From contig NZ_QFPF01000044.1 in assembly GCF_003248605.1 (NCBI RefSeq), positions 1-19,274 on the forward strand: a stretch of 19,274 nucleotides of DNA, written 5' to 3'. This DNA comes from Microbacterium sp. (GTDB lineage: Bacteria; Actinomycetota; Actinomycetes; Actinomycetales; Microbacteriaceae). Of the stretch, positions 1-7,258 are shown one piece after another; position 1 is the first letter of the stretch; every line of letters begins with the position of its first letter. Below the pieces are notes generated by a model. That model searched no databases. It had not been told where the DNA came from and saw only the letters and a program-made list of their open reading frames with translations. The position numbers and the translations under genes are program-made.

Positions 1-133
1 CGATCGACGCCGTCAGACACAGCAGCGCCCCGACGAGCACGAGGACGACGGCCGCTCCGTCGGCGATGAGAAGCCAGTCGAAGGCCCCGCCCGCATCCGC
101 GGCGGCGGCGAGTGTGGTCACAGCATCCGTCAT
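1..133 (-). CDS. mrpG: Na+/H+ antiporter subunit G, N-terminal part (MrpG/MnhG), cut by window edge
   Basis: Only the first 44 codons are present, starting at ATG 133-131. The fragment has a short alanine-rich N-terminus followed by a hydrophobic segment from about residue 27 (GAAVVLVLVGALLCLTASI), as expected for the first of three membrane helices of MrpG. MrpG is a small membrane subunit of the hetero-oligomeric Mrp antiporter. Its start overlaps the mrpF stop by four bases (ATGA), and GGAGGGAC lies about 8 nt upstream, so the start is well supported. Family assignment rests mainly on its position after mrpF, because the diagnostic C-terminal part is outside the window. Confidence 0.8.
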   Translation of the reverse strand, partial: MTDAVTTLAAAADAGGAFDWLLIADGAAVVLVLVGALLCLTASI

Positions 134-396
134 CTGGGGTTGTCCCTCCGGGCGACGAAGCGGGCGACGGAGATCGAGCCGAATACGCCCACCGCGGCGA
201 TGATCAGCAGGGTCGGCAGGCTTCGGGTGTGCTGGTTGATGGCCATCTCGGCGCCGATCACGCACATGATCTCGGTCAGCAGCACGTCGGCCGCGACGAC
301 TCGGTCGAGGATCGAGGGCCCGATGACGATGCGCACCAGCGCGAGCACGGCGGCGATCGCGAAGACCACCAGGGCGATGACGATGACGATGTTCAT
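130..396 (-). CDS. mrpF: Na+/H+ antiporter subunit F (MrpF/MnhF)
   Basis: An 88-residue protein, the usual length for MrpF, with three hydrophobic segments at about residues 3-23, 35-53 and 60-80. The family signature is visible as IGPSILDRVVAADVL (residues 25-39), including the conserved Gly-Pro and the Asp-Arg pair in the first cytoplasmic turn. MrpF is one of the small membrane subunits needed to assemble the Mrp Na+/H+ antiporter. The start ATG 396-394 overlaps the mrpE stop (ATGA) and GGGAGTG lies 7 nt upstream. The gene is translationally coupled on both sides. Confidence 0.93.
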   Translation of the reverse strand: MNIVIVIALVVFAIAAVLALVRIVIGPSILDRVVAADVLLTEIMCVIGAEMAINQHTRSLPTLLIIAAVGVFGSISVARFVARRDNPR

Positions 397-977
397 ACCG
401 GCGCACTCCCGTGACGCGGCGTGTCGACGGTGGCGGCGCGGATCTTCGCCAGCTGCGCTCCCGAGCCCACGGCGCGGACGATTCGCGCCTCCCAGCCCAG
501 CACCGCGCGGCGCTGTGCCTCGATGTCGTCCTGCGACCGCACGCCGATGACGTGCAGGTAGAGCATGCGGCGATCCCGGTCGGCCTCGACGATGAGCGAA
601 CCCGGGATCAGCGAGGCGGTCACACCCGTGTGGGTCATGATGAGGTCGTCGTCGACGCGCAGCTGCACGGCGATCACCGCCGCTCCGGGCTGCTTTCGGA
701 AATCGAGCACCTGCCACGCGACGAGCAGCGACCCGCGCACGACCGCCGCGAGGAAGGTGACGACGAAGACGAGTCCGAACCACAGGTTCAGCCGGCCCGA
801 CAGCTCGACAGGCGGGAGGCGGAAGACGCGTGTCACGACGATCGCGACGACGAGGCCGGTGACGAAGGCCAGCACGGTGAACTGCCCCCACATCAGCATC
901 CACAGGGCGATCAGCCAGACGAAGAACGGCAGCTGCACCCAGAGGTGCTCGAGCATGGGCCGCCGGTCGGGACTCAT
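393..977 (-). CDS. mrpE: Na+/H+ antiporter subunit E (MrpE/MnhE)
   Basis: 194 residues. Two N-terminal hydrophobic stretches (about 14-50) and a third at about 66-90 are followed by a soluble domain with the typical MrpE pattern: VRGSLLVAWQVLDFRKQPGAA, then a region like IPGSLIVEADRDRRMLYLHV. MrpE has a structural or assembly role in the Mrp antiporter. The chosen start (ATG 977) overlaps the mrpD stop as ATGA and has GAGGAGG 7 nt upstream; an internal ATG seven codons later (MLEHL) is a possible alternative. The C-terminus runs about 30 residues past the usual core with a basic, polar tail, so the protein is slightly longer than classical MrpE (about 160 residues). Confidence 0.93.
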   Translation of the reverse strand: MSPDRRPMLEHLWVQLPFFVWLIALWMLMWGQFTVLAFVTGLVVAIVVTRVFRLPPVELSGRLNLWFGLVFVVTFLAAVVRGSLLVAWQVLDFRKQPGAAVIAVQLRVDDDLIMTHTGVTASLIPGSLIVEADRDRRMLYLHVIGVRSQDDIEAQRRAVLGWEARIVRAVGSGAQLAKIRAATVDTPRHGSAPV

Positions 978-2530
978 TGCGCCGCCTCCTCGTCCTCGAG
1001 CTGCACGATCATGACCGGTTCGGCCAGTGCGGAGCCCGCGCGCATGCACAGGTCCATCAGGGGGCCCGCGAAGATCGTCAGCGCGACCGTGACGGCGACC
1101 ATGGATGCTGTCGCCGCGGTCATGATGCGGGGGATGACGCGGCGCTCCGTCTCGACGGCCGCGGCAGGTGCGTTACCCAGGTACGCGATCCGCGCCTCGG
1201 TCTCGGCCGAGTCCTCCTCCTCGCGCCAGAACGAGAGGTTCCAGGCGCGCATGAGGGCATAGAGGGTCAGGAGCGAGGTCACGATGCCGCCGACGATGAG
1301 CACCATCATGACCGGGGTGCCCACCTCGGCGGCCGCATCGAACAGCGCGAACTTGCCGACGAACCCGGAGAAGGGCGGCAGCCCCCCGAGGTTGACCGCC
1401 GGGATGAAGTAGAGCACGGCGATGATCGGGGCGGCCCGCATCAGACCCTTCACCCGCAGGATGGACGTGCTTCCGGCGCGACGCTCAACAAGCCCCACGG
1501 CGAGGAACAGCGTGGTCTGCACGATGATGTGGTGGACCATGTAGTAGATCGTGGCGCCGTACGCCGCAGGGGTCGCGATCGCGAGCCCGAAGATCATGTA
1601 GCCGACGTGGCTGACGAGGGTGAACGAGAGGATCCTCTTCAGCTCGGCCTGCGCCACCGCGCCCAGGACGCCGACGATCATCGTCGCGAGTGCGATGACC
1701 ATCAACAGCAGGTTGACATCGCTGTCGGCGAACAGCTGCGTCTCGGTGCGGATGATCGCGTAGACGCCGACCTTGGTCAGCAAGCCCGCGAATACCGCCG
1801 TCACCGGAGCCGGCGCCGTCGGATACGAGTCGGGCAGCCAGAACGACAGCGGGAAGACCGCCGCCTTGATCGAGAAGGCGACGAGCAGCATGAGGTGCAG
1901 CACGAGCTGGACCTCGGGCGGCATCTCGGTCATGCGGTCGGCGATCTGCGCCATGTTGACTGTGCCGAGCGAGGCATAGATCATCGCGATCGCGGCGAGG
2001 AACAGGATCGAGGAGACGAGCGAGACGACGATGTAGACCACACCCGTGCGGATGCGCGACTCGGTGCTGCCGAGGGTGATCAGCACGTACGAGGCGACGA
2101 GCAGGATCTCGAATCCGACGTAGAGGTTGAACAGGTCGCCCGCGATGAAGGCGTTGAAGATGCCCGCGGCGAGGATCAGGTAGGACGGGTAGAAGATCGA
2201 GACCGGTGTCTCACTGTCGCCGTCCGCGGCCCCCTGGCCGACGGAGAAGAGCAGCACCGCGATCAGCACGACGCTCGAGACGAGCACGAGCAGCGCGGCG
2301 AGCCGATCGACGTACAGCACGATTCCGACCGGGATCGGCCAGCCTCCCACCGACACGGCCAACGGGGTGCCCTGGTCGACGGTCGCGAGAAGCACCGCCG
2401 CGATCACCAGCACGACCGCGAGCGTGACGATCGAGATCAGCACCTGCAGGCGCGGCCGTCGACCGAAGACCAGCGTCACCGCCGCCCCGAGCAGAGGGAC
2501 GGTCACAAGGAGAGGAACCAGTGCGCTCAT
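974..2530 (-). CDS. mrpD: Na+/H+ antiporter subunit D (MrpD/MnhD), ion-translocating membrane subunit
   Basis: 518 residues with about 14 predicted membrane helices, related to complex I subunits NuoL/M/N. The proton-channel residues of this superfamily are visible: Glu141 in FNLYVGFEILLVASY, Lys222 in FSIKAAVFPLSFWLPDSYP, and Lys253 in GLLTKVGVYAI. The proline-rich TAPAPVTAVFAGLLTKVG stretch is diagnostic of MrpD. It acts in the cytoplasmic membrane, exchanging cytoplasmic Na+ (or K+) for external H+ in pH and sodium homeostasis. The start ATG 2530 overlaps the mrpC stop (ATGA), with a strong purine-rich Shine-Dalgarno (GGAGGGGAGGG) 4 nt upstream. No truncation or missing key residue is seen. 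Confidence 0.96.
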   Translation of the reverse strand: MSALVPLLVTVPLLGAAVTLVFGRRPRLQVLISIVTLAVVLVIAAVLLATVDQGTPLAVSVGGWPIPVGIVLYVDRLAALLVLVSSVVLIAVLLFSVGQGAADGDSETPVSIFYPSYLILAAGIFNAFIAGDLFNLYVGFEILLVASYVLITLGSTESRIRTGVVYIVVSLVSSILFLAAIAMIYASLGTVNMAQIADRMTEMPPEVQLVLHLMLLVAFSIKAAVFPLSFWLPDSYPTAPAPVTAVFAGLLTKVGVYAIIRTETQLFADSDVNLLLMVIALATMIVGVLGAVAQAELKRILSFTLVSHVGYMIFGLAIATPAAYGATIYYMVHHIIVQTTLFLAVGLVERRAGSTSILRVKGLMRAAPIIAVLYFIPAVNLGGLPPFSGFVGKFALFDAAAEVGTPVMMVLIVGGIVTSLLTLYALMRAWNLSFWREEEDSAETEARIAYLGNAPAAAVETERRVIPRIMTAATASMVAVTVALTIFAGPLMDLCMRAGSALAEPVMIVQLEDEEAAQ

Positions 2531-3087
2531 GCGTCCCTCCCCTCCGTCGTCGTGCTGCCGGTGTCGTCGTCGCCGCCCGGGCGCCGATACGGACGATCGG
2601 TGGGGGCGTCATCGCGCAGCGCCGGGAAGTCCCGGCTCTGCAGCACCGTGATCGGCGCGGTGTCGACTCCCACGAAGTCGGTGGATGCCTCGGCCTCGGC
2701 GCCCTCGTCGTCCATGACGTCCTCGTCCTCGACACCGCGCTCGCGCAGGGCGATGTCGGCCTCGTCGTCGAAGACGGTGTCGGCCTGGCCCAGCTGCCAC
2801 GAGCGGTAGATGAGGGCGAGGAGGAACGCGGACACCGCGAAGGTGATGACGATGGCGGTGAGGGTGAGGGCCTGCGGCAGGGGGTCGGACATGTCGGTGA
2901 AGGCCCCGTCACCCGTGAACGGGGCGATGCCCGGGGCGCCCATGACGATCAGCAGCAGGAGGTTCGCGGCGTTGCCCAGCAGGAGGAAGCCGATGAGCAC
3001 GCGCGTGAGGCTGCGCTCGAGCATCGCGTAGACGCCGCACGCGAACAGAGCGGCCATCACGATGATGAGGATGAGCGAGACGTCCAT
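2527..3087 (-). CDS. mrpC: Na+/H+ antiporter subunit C (MrpC/MnhC, NuoK-like) with acidic C-terminal tail
   Basis: 186 residues. The first ~100 are the NuoK-like core with three helices (about 4-20, 30-50, 75-95), the signature LIGFLLLGNAANLLLLIVMG, and DPLPQALTLTAIVITFA. After the third helix the protein continues for about 80 residues in a charged, disordered-looking tail rich in Asp and Glu (EDEDVMDDEGAEAEA) ending in a Thr/Gly/Asp stretch. Classical MrpC is about 110-115 residues, so the tail is an extension; its role is unknown. The start overlaps the mrpA stop by one base (TGATG), with GGGAGGTG 8 nt upstream. It is part of the mrp operon. Confidence 0.95.
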   Translation of the reverse strand: MDVSLILIIVMAALFACGVYAMLERSLTRVLIGFLLLGNAANLLLLIVMGAPGIAPFTGDGAFTDMSDPLPQALTLTAIVITFAVSAFLLALIYRSWQLGQADTVFDDEADIALRERGVEDEDVMDDEGAEAEASTDFVGVDTAPITVLQSRDFPALRDDAPTDRPYRRPGGDDDTGSTTTEGRDA

Positions 3088-6026
3088 CAGGCGCGCACCT
3101 CCCTCGGGCGCTGGGACTGCGGCTGCGCCTGGCGGTCGACCTCGGCGCCGAGGCTGCGCAGCACGTCGAGGACAAGCCCGATCACGACGAGGTAGACACC
3201 GACGTCGAAGATCGTCGATGTGACGAACTCGATGTGGCCGATCACGGGGATCTCACCCGCGAAATACGTGCTCGTGAGCGGCGCTGCTCCGAAGAACACC
3301 GGCACGATCGCGCACGCGACGGCCAGGGTCATGCCCACGCCCAGCAGCATTCCCGCGTCGGTGGGGGCGGCGACCCCCAGCTCGTAGCGACCACCGGCGA
3401 CGTATCGCATGACCAAGGCCATGCCGGCGACGAGCCCGCCCGCGAAACCGCCACCCGGCAGATTGTGCCCCGCGAAGAGCAGATAGATGGACACGACGAT
3501 GATCGAGTGGAACAGCACCCGCACGATGACCTCGAGCAGAAGCGACCGATTCTCGGGACGCAGCCGCTGACCACCCAGCAGCCACGCGCGCTGCCGGGTG
3601 GGGGTGGGCGTCGCGCCCGTCTGCGGGCGCGGGCCGTCGATCGTCTCGACGAGCGGGCGGCGCAGTCCGCGGCCGGCCGGGACCGAGGGCAGTCCCGAGG
3701 TGAGGGTCTGGAGGTTGTCACGGCGGTCGGTGACGAACACGAGCGAAGCCACGCCTGTCGCGGCGAGGATCAGCACCGAGAGCTCGCCCATCGTGTCCCA
3801 GCCGCGGATGTCGACGAGGGCGACGTTGACGACGTTGCGGCCGTGCCCGATCTCGTAGGCGAGCTCGGGCCAGTCCACCGACACGGGGTCGTGGATGCGG
3901 GCGCCCGTGGCGATGATCGCGACCATCGCCATCGTGGCGCCGACGCCGATGGCGAGGATCGCTCGCGCCACGGGCGCGACGGAGGCGTTGTGATCCCCCA
4001 TCTGGGCGGGCAGGCGTCGCAACACGAGTGCGAACGCGACCAGGGTGACCGTCTCGATCAGCACCTGCGTGATCGCGAGGTCGGGCGCACCGCTCGTGGC
4101 GAACAGCAGCACCATGCCCAGGCCCGTCACCGAGACGAGGACGACACCGGTGTAGCGCTTGCGCGCCCGGACCGCCATGATTCCCGCGGCGATCATGAAC
4201 GGCGCCGCGAGCACCTGCCACGGCGACTGCCAGGCTTCGAGCTGAGTGCGCCATCCCGGAGACGAGAGGATCGCCGTGCCCTCCGCCGCGACCAGCACGA
4301 CGAAGATCGTGCCGACGTAGATCGGCAGCGACCCTCGCTGAGTGAACGTCGTCGTCACGACCGAGAGCCGGTCGATCAGACGCAGGGCGCCGTTGTAGGC
4401 GTCCGCCGACGTGAACGGCAGCACGCGGCGGCGGGTGTCCCACGCGAGCGCGCGGGCCGCCACGAAGACCAGAGCCCCCGCAGCGAGTGTGCCGAGAGAG
4501 AGGAACAGAGCCGGCTCGAGACCGTGCCAGAGCGCGAGGTGATACGCGTATTCGGGCGCCGCCAGTCCCGCGGGCGCCGCGGGAGCGGTGTCGGCATATC
4601 GGGTGAGCGCGACATCCAGCCACGGTGCGGCGAAGCCGCCGACGAGAGAGAGCGCCGCCAGCACCACCGGCGCAGCCAGGAATCCGAGCGGAGGGTCGGG
4701 CCATTCTGTGGGCGCGACTGCCCGCTTGGTGCCGAAGGCTCCCCACAGGAAGCGCAGTCCGTACGCCATCGTGAGGGTCGACCCGAGCAGCACGCCGATG
4801 AGGGCGACGAGACCCCACACCGATCCGGCGATGCTCGCATCAAGGAGCGCGGTGAGCGCGCCTTCTTTTGCGACGAAGCCCAGGGTCGGGATGAACCCGA
4901 CCATGGAGGCGATCGCCACAAGCGATGCCACGGCCATGACCGGCGCCTGGCGCCAGAGCCCGGAGAGCTCGTCGATGTCGCGGGTAGAGAGCTGTCGGTC
5001 GATCACGCCCACGATGAGGAAGAGACACGACTTGAACAGGGCGTGCCCGAGGAGCATCGCCAGGCCCGCCAGCGCGGCATCGCGGGTGCCGAAGCCGAGC
5101 ACGACGGTGAGCAGGCCGAGCTGGCTGACCGTGCCGAACGCGAGGATGCGCTTGAGGTCGCGTTCGCGCAGGGACTGCAGCCCGCCCAGCAGCATCGTGA
5201 AGACCCCGAGCGAGATCACGACCGGACGCCAGACCGAGTCGTCGGCGAAGGTCGGGGCGAAGCGGGCGATCAGGTAGATGCCGGCCTTGACCATCGCGGC
5301 CGCGTGCAGGTACGCGCTCACGGGCGTCGGCGCCGACATCGCGCCGGGCAGCCAGAAATGGAACGGGAAGATGGCCGACTTGCTGAGCGCCCCCACGAGC
5401 ACGAGGACGAGCGCCGCCTCGATGACCGGGCCCGACGGCGAGAGCGCCAGGATCGTCGAGAGGCTGGACGTGCCGGTGTCGACCACGAGAAGCACGACGC
5501 CGATCAGCATGACCAGTCCGCCGAGGGTCGTCACCAGCAGCGCCTGCAGTGCCGAGCGCCGGCTGGCGGAACGCTGGTGGTAATAGCCGATGAGCAGGTA
5601 GGAGAGGACGCTCGTGATCTCCCAGAACATCACGAGCACGACGATGTCGTCGGTGAGGACGAGGCCGTACATCGCTCCCGCGAACGCCAGCAGAACCGCC
5701 GCGAACTGTCCGACTCCCTCGGTCTTGCCCCTGAAGTACCAGCGGCAGTAGAGCATCACGAGCGCACCGACACCCGTGACGATCAGCGCCATGATCCAGC
5801 CCAGCGTGTCCATGCGCATCGACAACGAGATCCCGAGCGACGGGATCCAGGAGTATTCCTCGAACGGAATGCCACCGGAGATGATCTCGGGTCCCCGCAG
5901 TGCGGCGTCGGCGAAGGCGATGATCGGCAGCACCGCGGCGGCGTAGAACGCACGCGCACCCAATAGGCGGACCAGCCAGGGCAGGACGATGGGAGCGAGT
6001 GCGAACGCGGCGAGAATCAGCAGCAT
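3087..6026 (-). CDS. mrpA: Na+/H+ antiporter subunit A fused to subunit B (MrpAB)
   Basis: 979 residues, the largest Mrp subunit. Residues about 1-500 form the NuoL-like antiporter module, with Glu136 (LVMFWEITSVLSYLLIGYYH), Lys216 (GALSKSAIFPFHFWLPGAM) and His241/Lys247 (YLHAAAMVKAGIYL). Residues about 600-790 resemble the MrpA C-terminal DUF4040-like and MbhE-like helices (ATSGAPDLAITQVLIETVTLVAF). From about 830 to 965 there is a full MrpB domain with its hallmark FAGHNLPGGGFAGGLVAGMA; no separate mrpB exists. An A-B fusion is usual in actinobacteria and some other lineages. It conducts ions in the membrane together with MrpD. It is the first gene of the operon, and AGAGGA lies 6 nt before ATG 6026. 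A hydrophilic linker (about 770-815) separates the domains. Confidence 0.96.
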   Translation of the reverse strand: MLLILAAFALAPIVLPWLVRLLGARAFYAAAVLPIIAFADAALRGPEIISGGIPFEEYSWIPSLGISLSMRMDTLGWIMALIVTGVGALVMLYCRWYFRGKTEGVGQFAAVLLAFAGAMYGLVLTDDIVVLVMFWEITSVLSYLLIGYYHQRSASRRSALQALLVTTLGGLVMLIGVVLLVVDTGTSSLSTILALSPSGPVIEAALVLVLVGALSKSAIFPFHFWLPGAMSAPTPVSAYLHAAAMVKAGIYLIARFAPTFADDSVWRPVVISLGVFTMLLGGLQSLRERDLKRILAFGTVSQLGLLTVVLGFGTRDAALAGLAMLLGHALFKSCLFLIVGVIDRQLSTRDIDELSGLWRQAPVMAVASLVAIASMVGFIPTLGFVAKEGALTALLDASIAGSVWGLVALIGVLLGSTLTMAYGLRFLWGAFGTKRAVAPTEWPDPPLGFLAAPVVLAALSLVGGFAAPWLDVALTRYADTAPAAPAGLAAPEYAYHLALWHGLEPALFLSLGTLAAGALVFVAARALAWDTRRRVLPFTSADAYNGALRLIDRLSVVTTTFTQRGSLPIYVGTIFVVLVAAEGTAILSSPGWRTQLEAWQSPWQVLAAPFMIAAGIMAVRARKRYTGVVLVSVTGLGMVLLFATSGAPDLAITQVLIETVTLVAFALVLRRLPAQMGDHNASVAPVARAILAIGVGATMAMVAIIATGARIHDPVSVDWPELAYEIGHGRNVVNVALVDIRGWDTMGELSVLILAATGVASLVFVTDRRDNLQTLTSGLPSVPAGRGLRRPLVETIDGPRPQTGATPTPTRQRAWLLGGQRLRPENRSLLLEVIVRVLFHSIIVVSIYLLFAGHNLPGGGFAGGLVAGMALVMRYVAGGRYELGVAAPTDAGMLLGVGMTLAVACAIVPVFFGAAPLTSTYFAGEIPVIGHIEFVTSTIFDVGVYLVVIGLVLDVLRSLGAEVDRQAQPQSQRPREVRA

Positions 6027-6081
6027 AGGCGTCCTCTCGGGCTCGTCGGCCGGGGCGGCTCAGAAGGTGGACGTCCGTGCC

Positions 6082-6087
6082 ATTCTA
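6082..6087 (-). promoter_or_regulatory. putative mrpA -10 element (TAGAAT)
   Basis: Read on the minus strand, TAGAAT matches the sigma-70 -10 consensus at five of six positions and would start transcription about 50 nt upstream of mrpA. Its first three bases are the TAG stop codon of the upstream lacI-type gene. No good -35 hexamer is recognisable at 16-18 bp. Read-through from the regulator gene is also possible, since both are on the same strand 58 bp apart. Confidence 0.5.
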
Positions 6088-7167
6088 CGTGAGGCTCGGG
6101 GGCGGTCCCGTCGTATTGCCGGCACGGAACTCGCAGGTGAAGCGCAGCGACACCCCGGCGCCCCCCTCCAGCATCCGCACCACTGCCTCGCCCGCGGCTC
6201 GCCCCTTGGCCGTCGAGGGCTGCACGAGCGTCGTCAGCTCGTAGGGGGCGAAACCGTCGAGTGAGATGCCGTCGAAGCCGGTCACGCTGAGATCCTCGGG
6301 AATCCGGATGCCCCGCTCCTCCGCCGACCGGATGACGCCCGCGGCGAGGAGATCGCTCTGCGCGATCACGGCGGTCGGGCGCGCATCGGAGTCGGCGAGG
6401 ATCATCCGCCCGGCCTGCAGCCCTTCGTCGATGCGGCTGGCCGCGGCGATGTGGACGGGCGCGTCGGGGAACACATCCCGCGCACCGGCGAGTCTTTCTT
6501 TCGTCACCTCGATCGCGGGCACGCGCGGATCACCGGGCTCGAGGATGCCGCGTTCACGACGGCCGTCGAAGGGCAGCGTCACGATGGCCGCGCGCGAGTG
6601 ACCGAGCGTGCGCAGGTGGCTCGCGGCCTGCCGCTGCGCCTCGCGGTTATCGAGCTCGATGCGCGGGATGCCGGGGCCGGCGTCTCCCTCCATCACGATG
6701 ACCGGGATGCCGCGCGCCCGGAGGATCTCGAGCGACTCGGTGAGCCTGCGGCTGCAGCCGACGAGCACGACGGCGTCGACCGGTGCAGAGCGCAGCGAGA
6801 GCGCGCCGGTCGTCTCGGTCGGCGCGTCACCGGTCGGCGGGGGATCGTCCCGCAGAAGCAGCAGCCCCGCCCCCAGCGGGGCGACGCCCTCGGCCAGGCC
6901 GTCCATCATGTGGGTGTTCACGGGATCCAGGAAGGCCGCCCCGAGGTGCTCCTCGAACACGACGCCCACGATGCCGCTGCGGCCGCGTCTCAGGGACGCC
7001 GCCCGCGGGTCCGGGCCGCGGTAGCCCAGGGCCGCGGCGGCTTCGAGGACGCGCGCCTTCGTGGTCGGCGCGACGGCGGCGTTGCCACTGAAGACCACGG
7101 ACGCGGTCGAGGGCGAGACCTGCGCCGCGCGCGCCACATCGGCGATCGTGGGTCTGCGTGCGCTCAT
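6085..7167 (-). CDS. LacI/GalR-family transcriptional regulator
   Basis: 360 residues. An N-terminal LacI helix-turn-helix is visible at residues 7-26 (TIADVARAAQVSPSTASVVF), then the hinge helix with the Ala-Ala-Ser-Leu-Arg pattern (56-60). A periplasmic-binding-protein-like ligand domain follows from about 64 (SGIVGVVFEEHLG) to the end, including ALGYRGP, the LGHSRAA motif, and SVTGFDGISLDGFAPYELTTLVQPS typical of the family. It probably represses the divergent MFS gene and itself through the palindrome at 7229-7248. The recognition helix has Val where most members have Arg (TASVV rather than TVSRV). The start ATG 7167 is chosen because GGAGGA ends 4 nt upstream and the HTH begins at residue 7; a longer open frame upstream crosses the operator and is not credible. 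The inducer is unknown. Confidence 0.93.
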   Translation of the reverse strand: MSARRPTIADVARAAQVSPSTASVVFSGNAAVAPTTKARVLEAAAALGYRGPDPRAASLRRGRSGIVGVVFEEHLGAAFLDPVNTHMMDGLAEGVAPLGAGLLLLRDDPPPTGDAPTETTGALSLRSAPVDAVVLVGCSRRLTESLEILRARGIPVIVMEGDAGPGIPRIELDNREAQRQAASHLRTLGHSRAAIVTLPFDGRRERGILEPGDPRVPAIEVTKERLAGARDVFPDAPVHIAAASRIDEGLQAGRMILADSDARPTAVIAQSDLLAAGVIRSAEERGIRIPEDLSVTGFDGISLDGFAPYELTTLVQPSTAKGRAAGEAVVRMLEGGAGVSLRFTCEFRAGNTTGPPPSLT

Positions 7168-7206
7168 CGACTCCTCCGATGCTCGGCGCGCGGGGCGCGC
7201 GCACTG

Positions 7207-7212
7207 ATCGTA
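7207..7212 (-). promoter_or_regulatory. putative -10 element of the LacI-type regulator gene (TACGAT)
   Basis: TACGAT on the minus strand fits TAnnnT, and transcription would begin near 7200, giving a leader of about 33 nt before the Shine-Dalgarno-bearing start. With a 17-bp spacer the -35 region falls on 7230-7235 (TCGATA on the minus strand), inside the palindromic operator, consistent with autorepression. Confidence 0.5.
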
Positions 7213-7228
7213 CCCGGCCCGTCGCTTC

Positions 7229-7248
7229 CTATCGAATCGATTCGATAG
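7229..7248 (+). promoter_or_regulatory. LacI-family operator, perfect 20-bp palindrome
   Basis: CTATCGAATCGATTCGATAG is a perfect palindrome; pairing breaks at the next base on each side. Its core AATCGATT fits the LacI/GalR operator consensus AAnCGnTT with the central CpG that the hinge helices intercalate. It lies between the divergent regulator and transporter genes, overlapping the -35 region of the former and running into the -10 hexamer of the latter. It is very probably the binding site of the adjacent LacI-type protein. Confidence 0.85.
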
Positions 7249-7251
7249 ACT
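7246..7251 (+). promoter_or_regulatory. putative -10 element of the MFS gene (TAGACT), leaderless start
   Basis: TAGACT ends 7 nt before ATG 7259, so transcription would begin at the A of the start codon. No Shine-Dalgarno is present between it and the ATG. The hexamer shares three bases with the palindromic operator, so a bound repressor would directly block polymerase. Confidence 0.6.
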
Positions 7252-7258
7252 CCCCGGC

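Noticed and set aside
977..5966. Long open frames on the plus strand opposite mrpA, mrpC and mrpD (up to about 900 codons)
   Set aside because: They are rich in Arg, Asp, His and Glu with no domain, and lie exactly antisense to strongly conserved membrane proteins; a high G+C genome produces such shadows.
7186..7200. GCGCGC-GGG-GCGCGC stem in the lacI-type leader as a regulatory RNA
   Set aside because: Loop of three and pure GC alternation are easily met by chance in this base composition; no attenuator layout or riboswitch core is visible.
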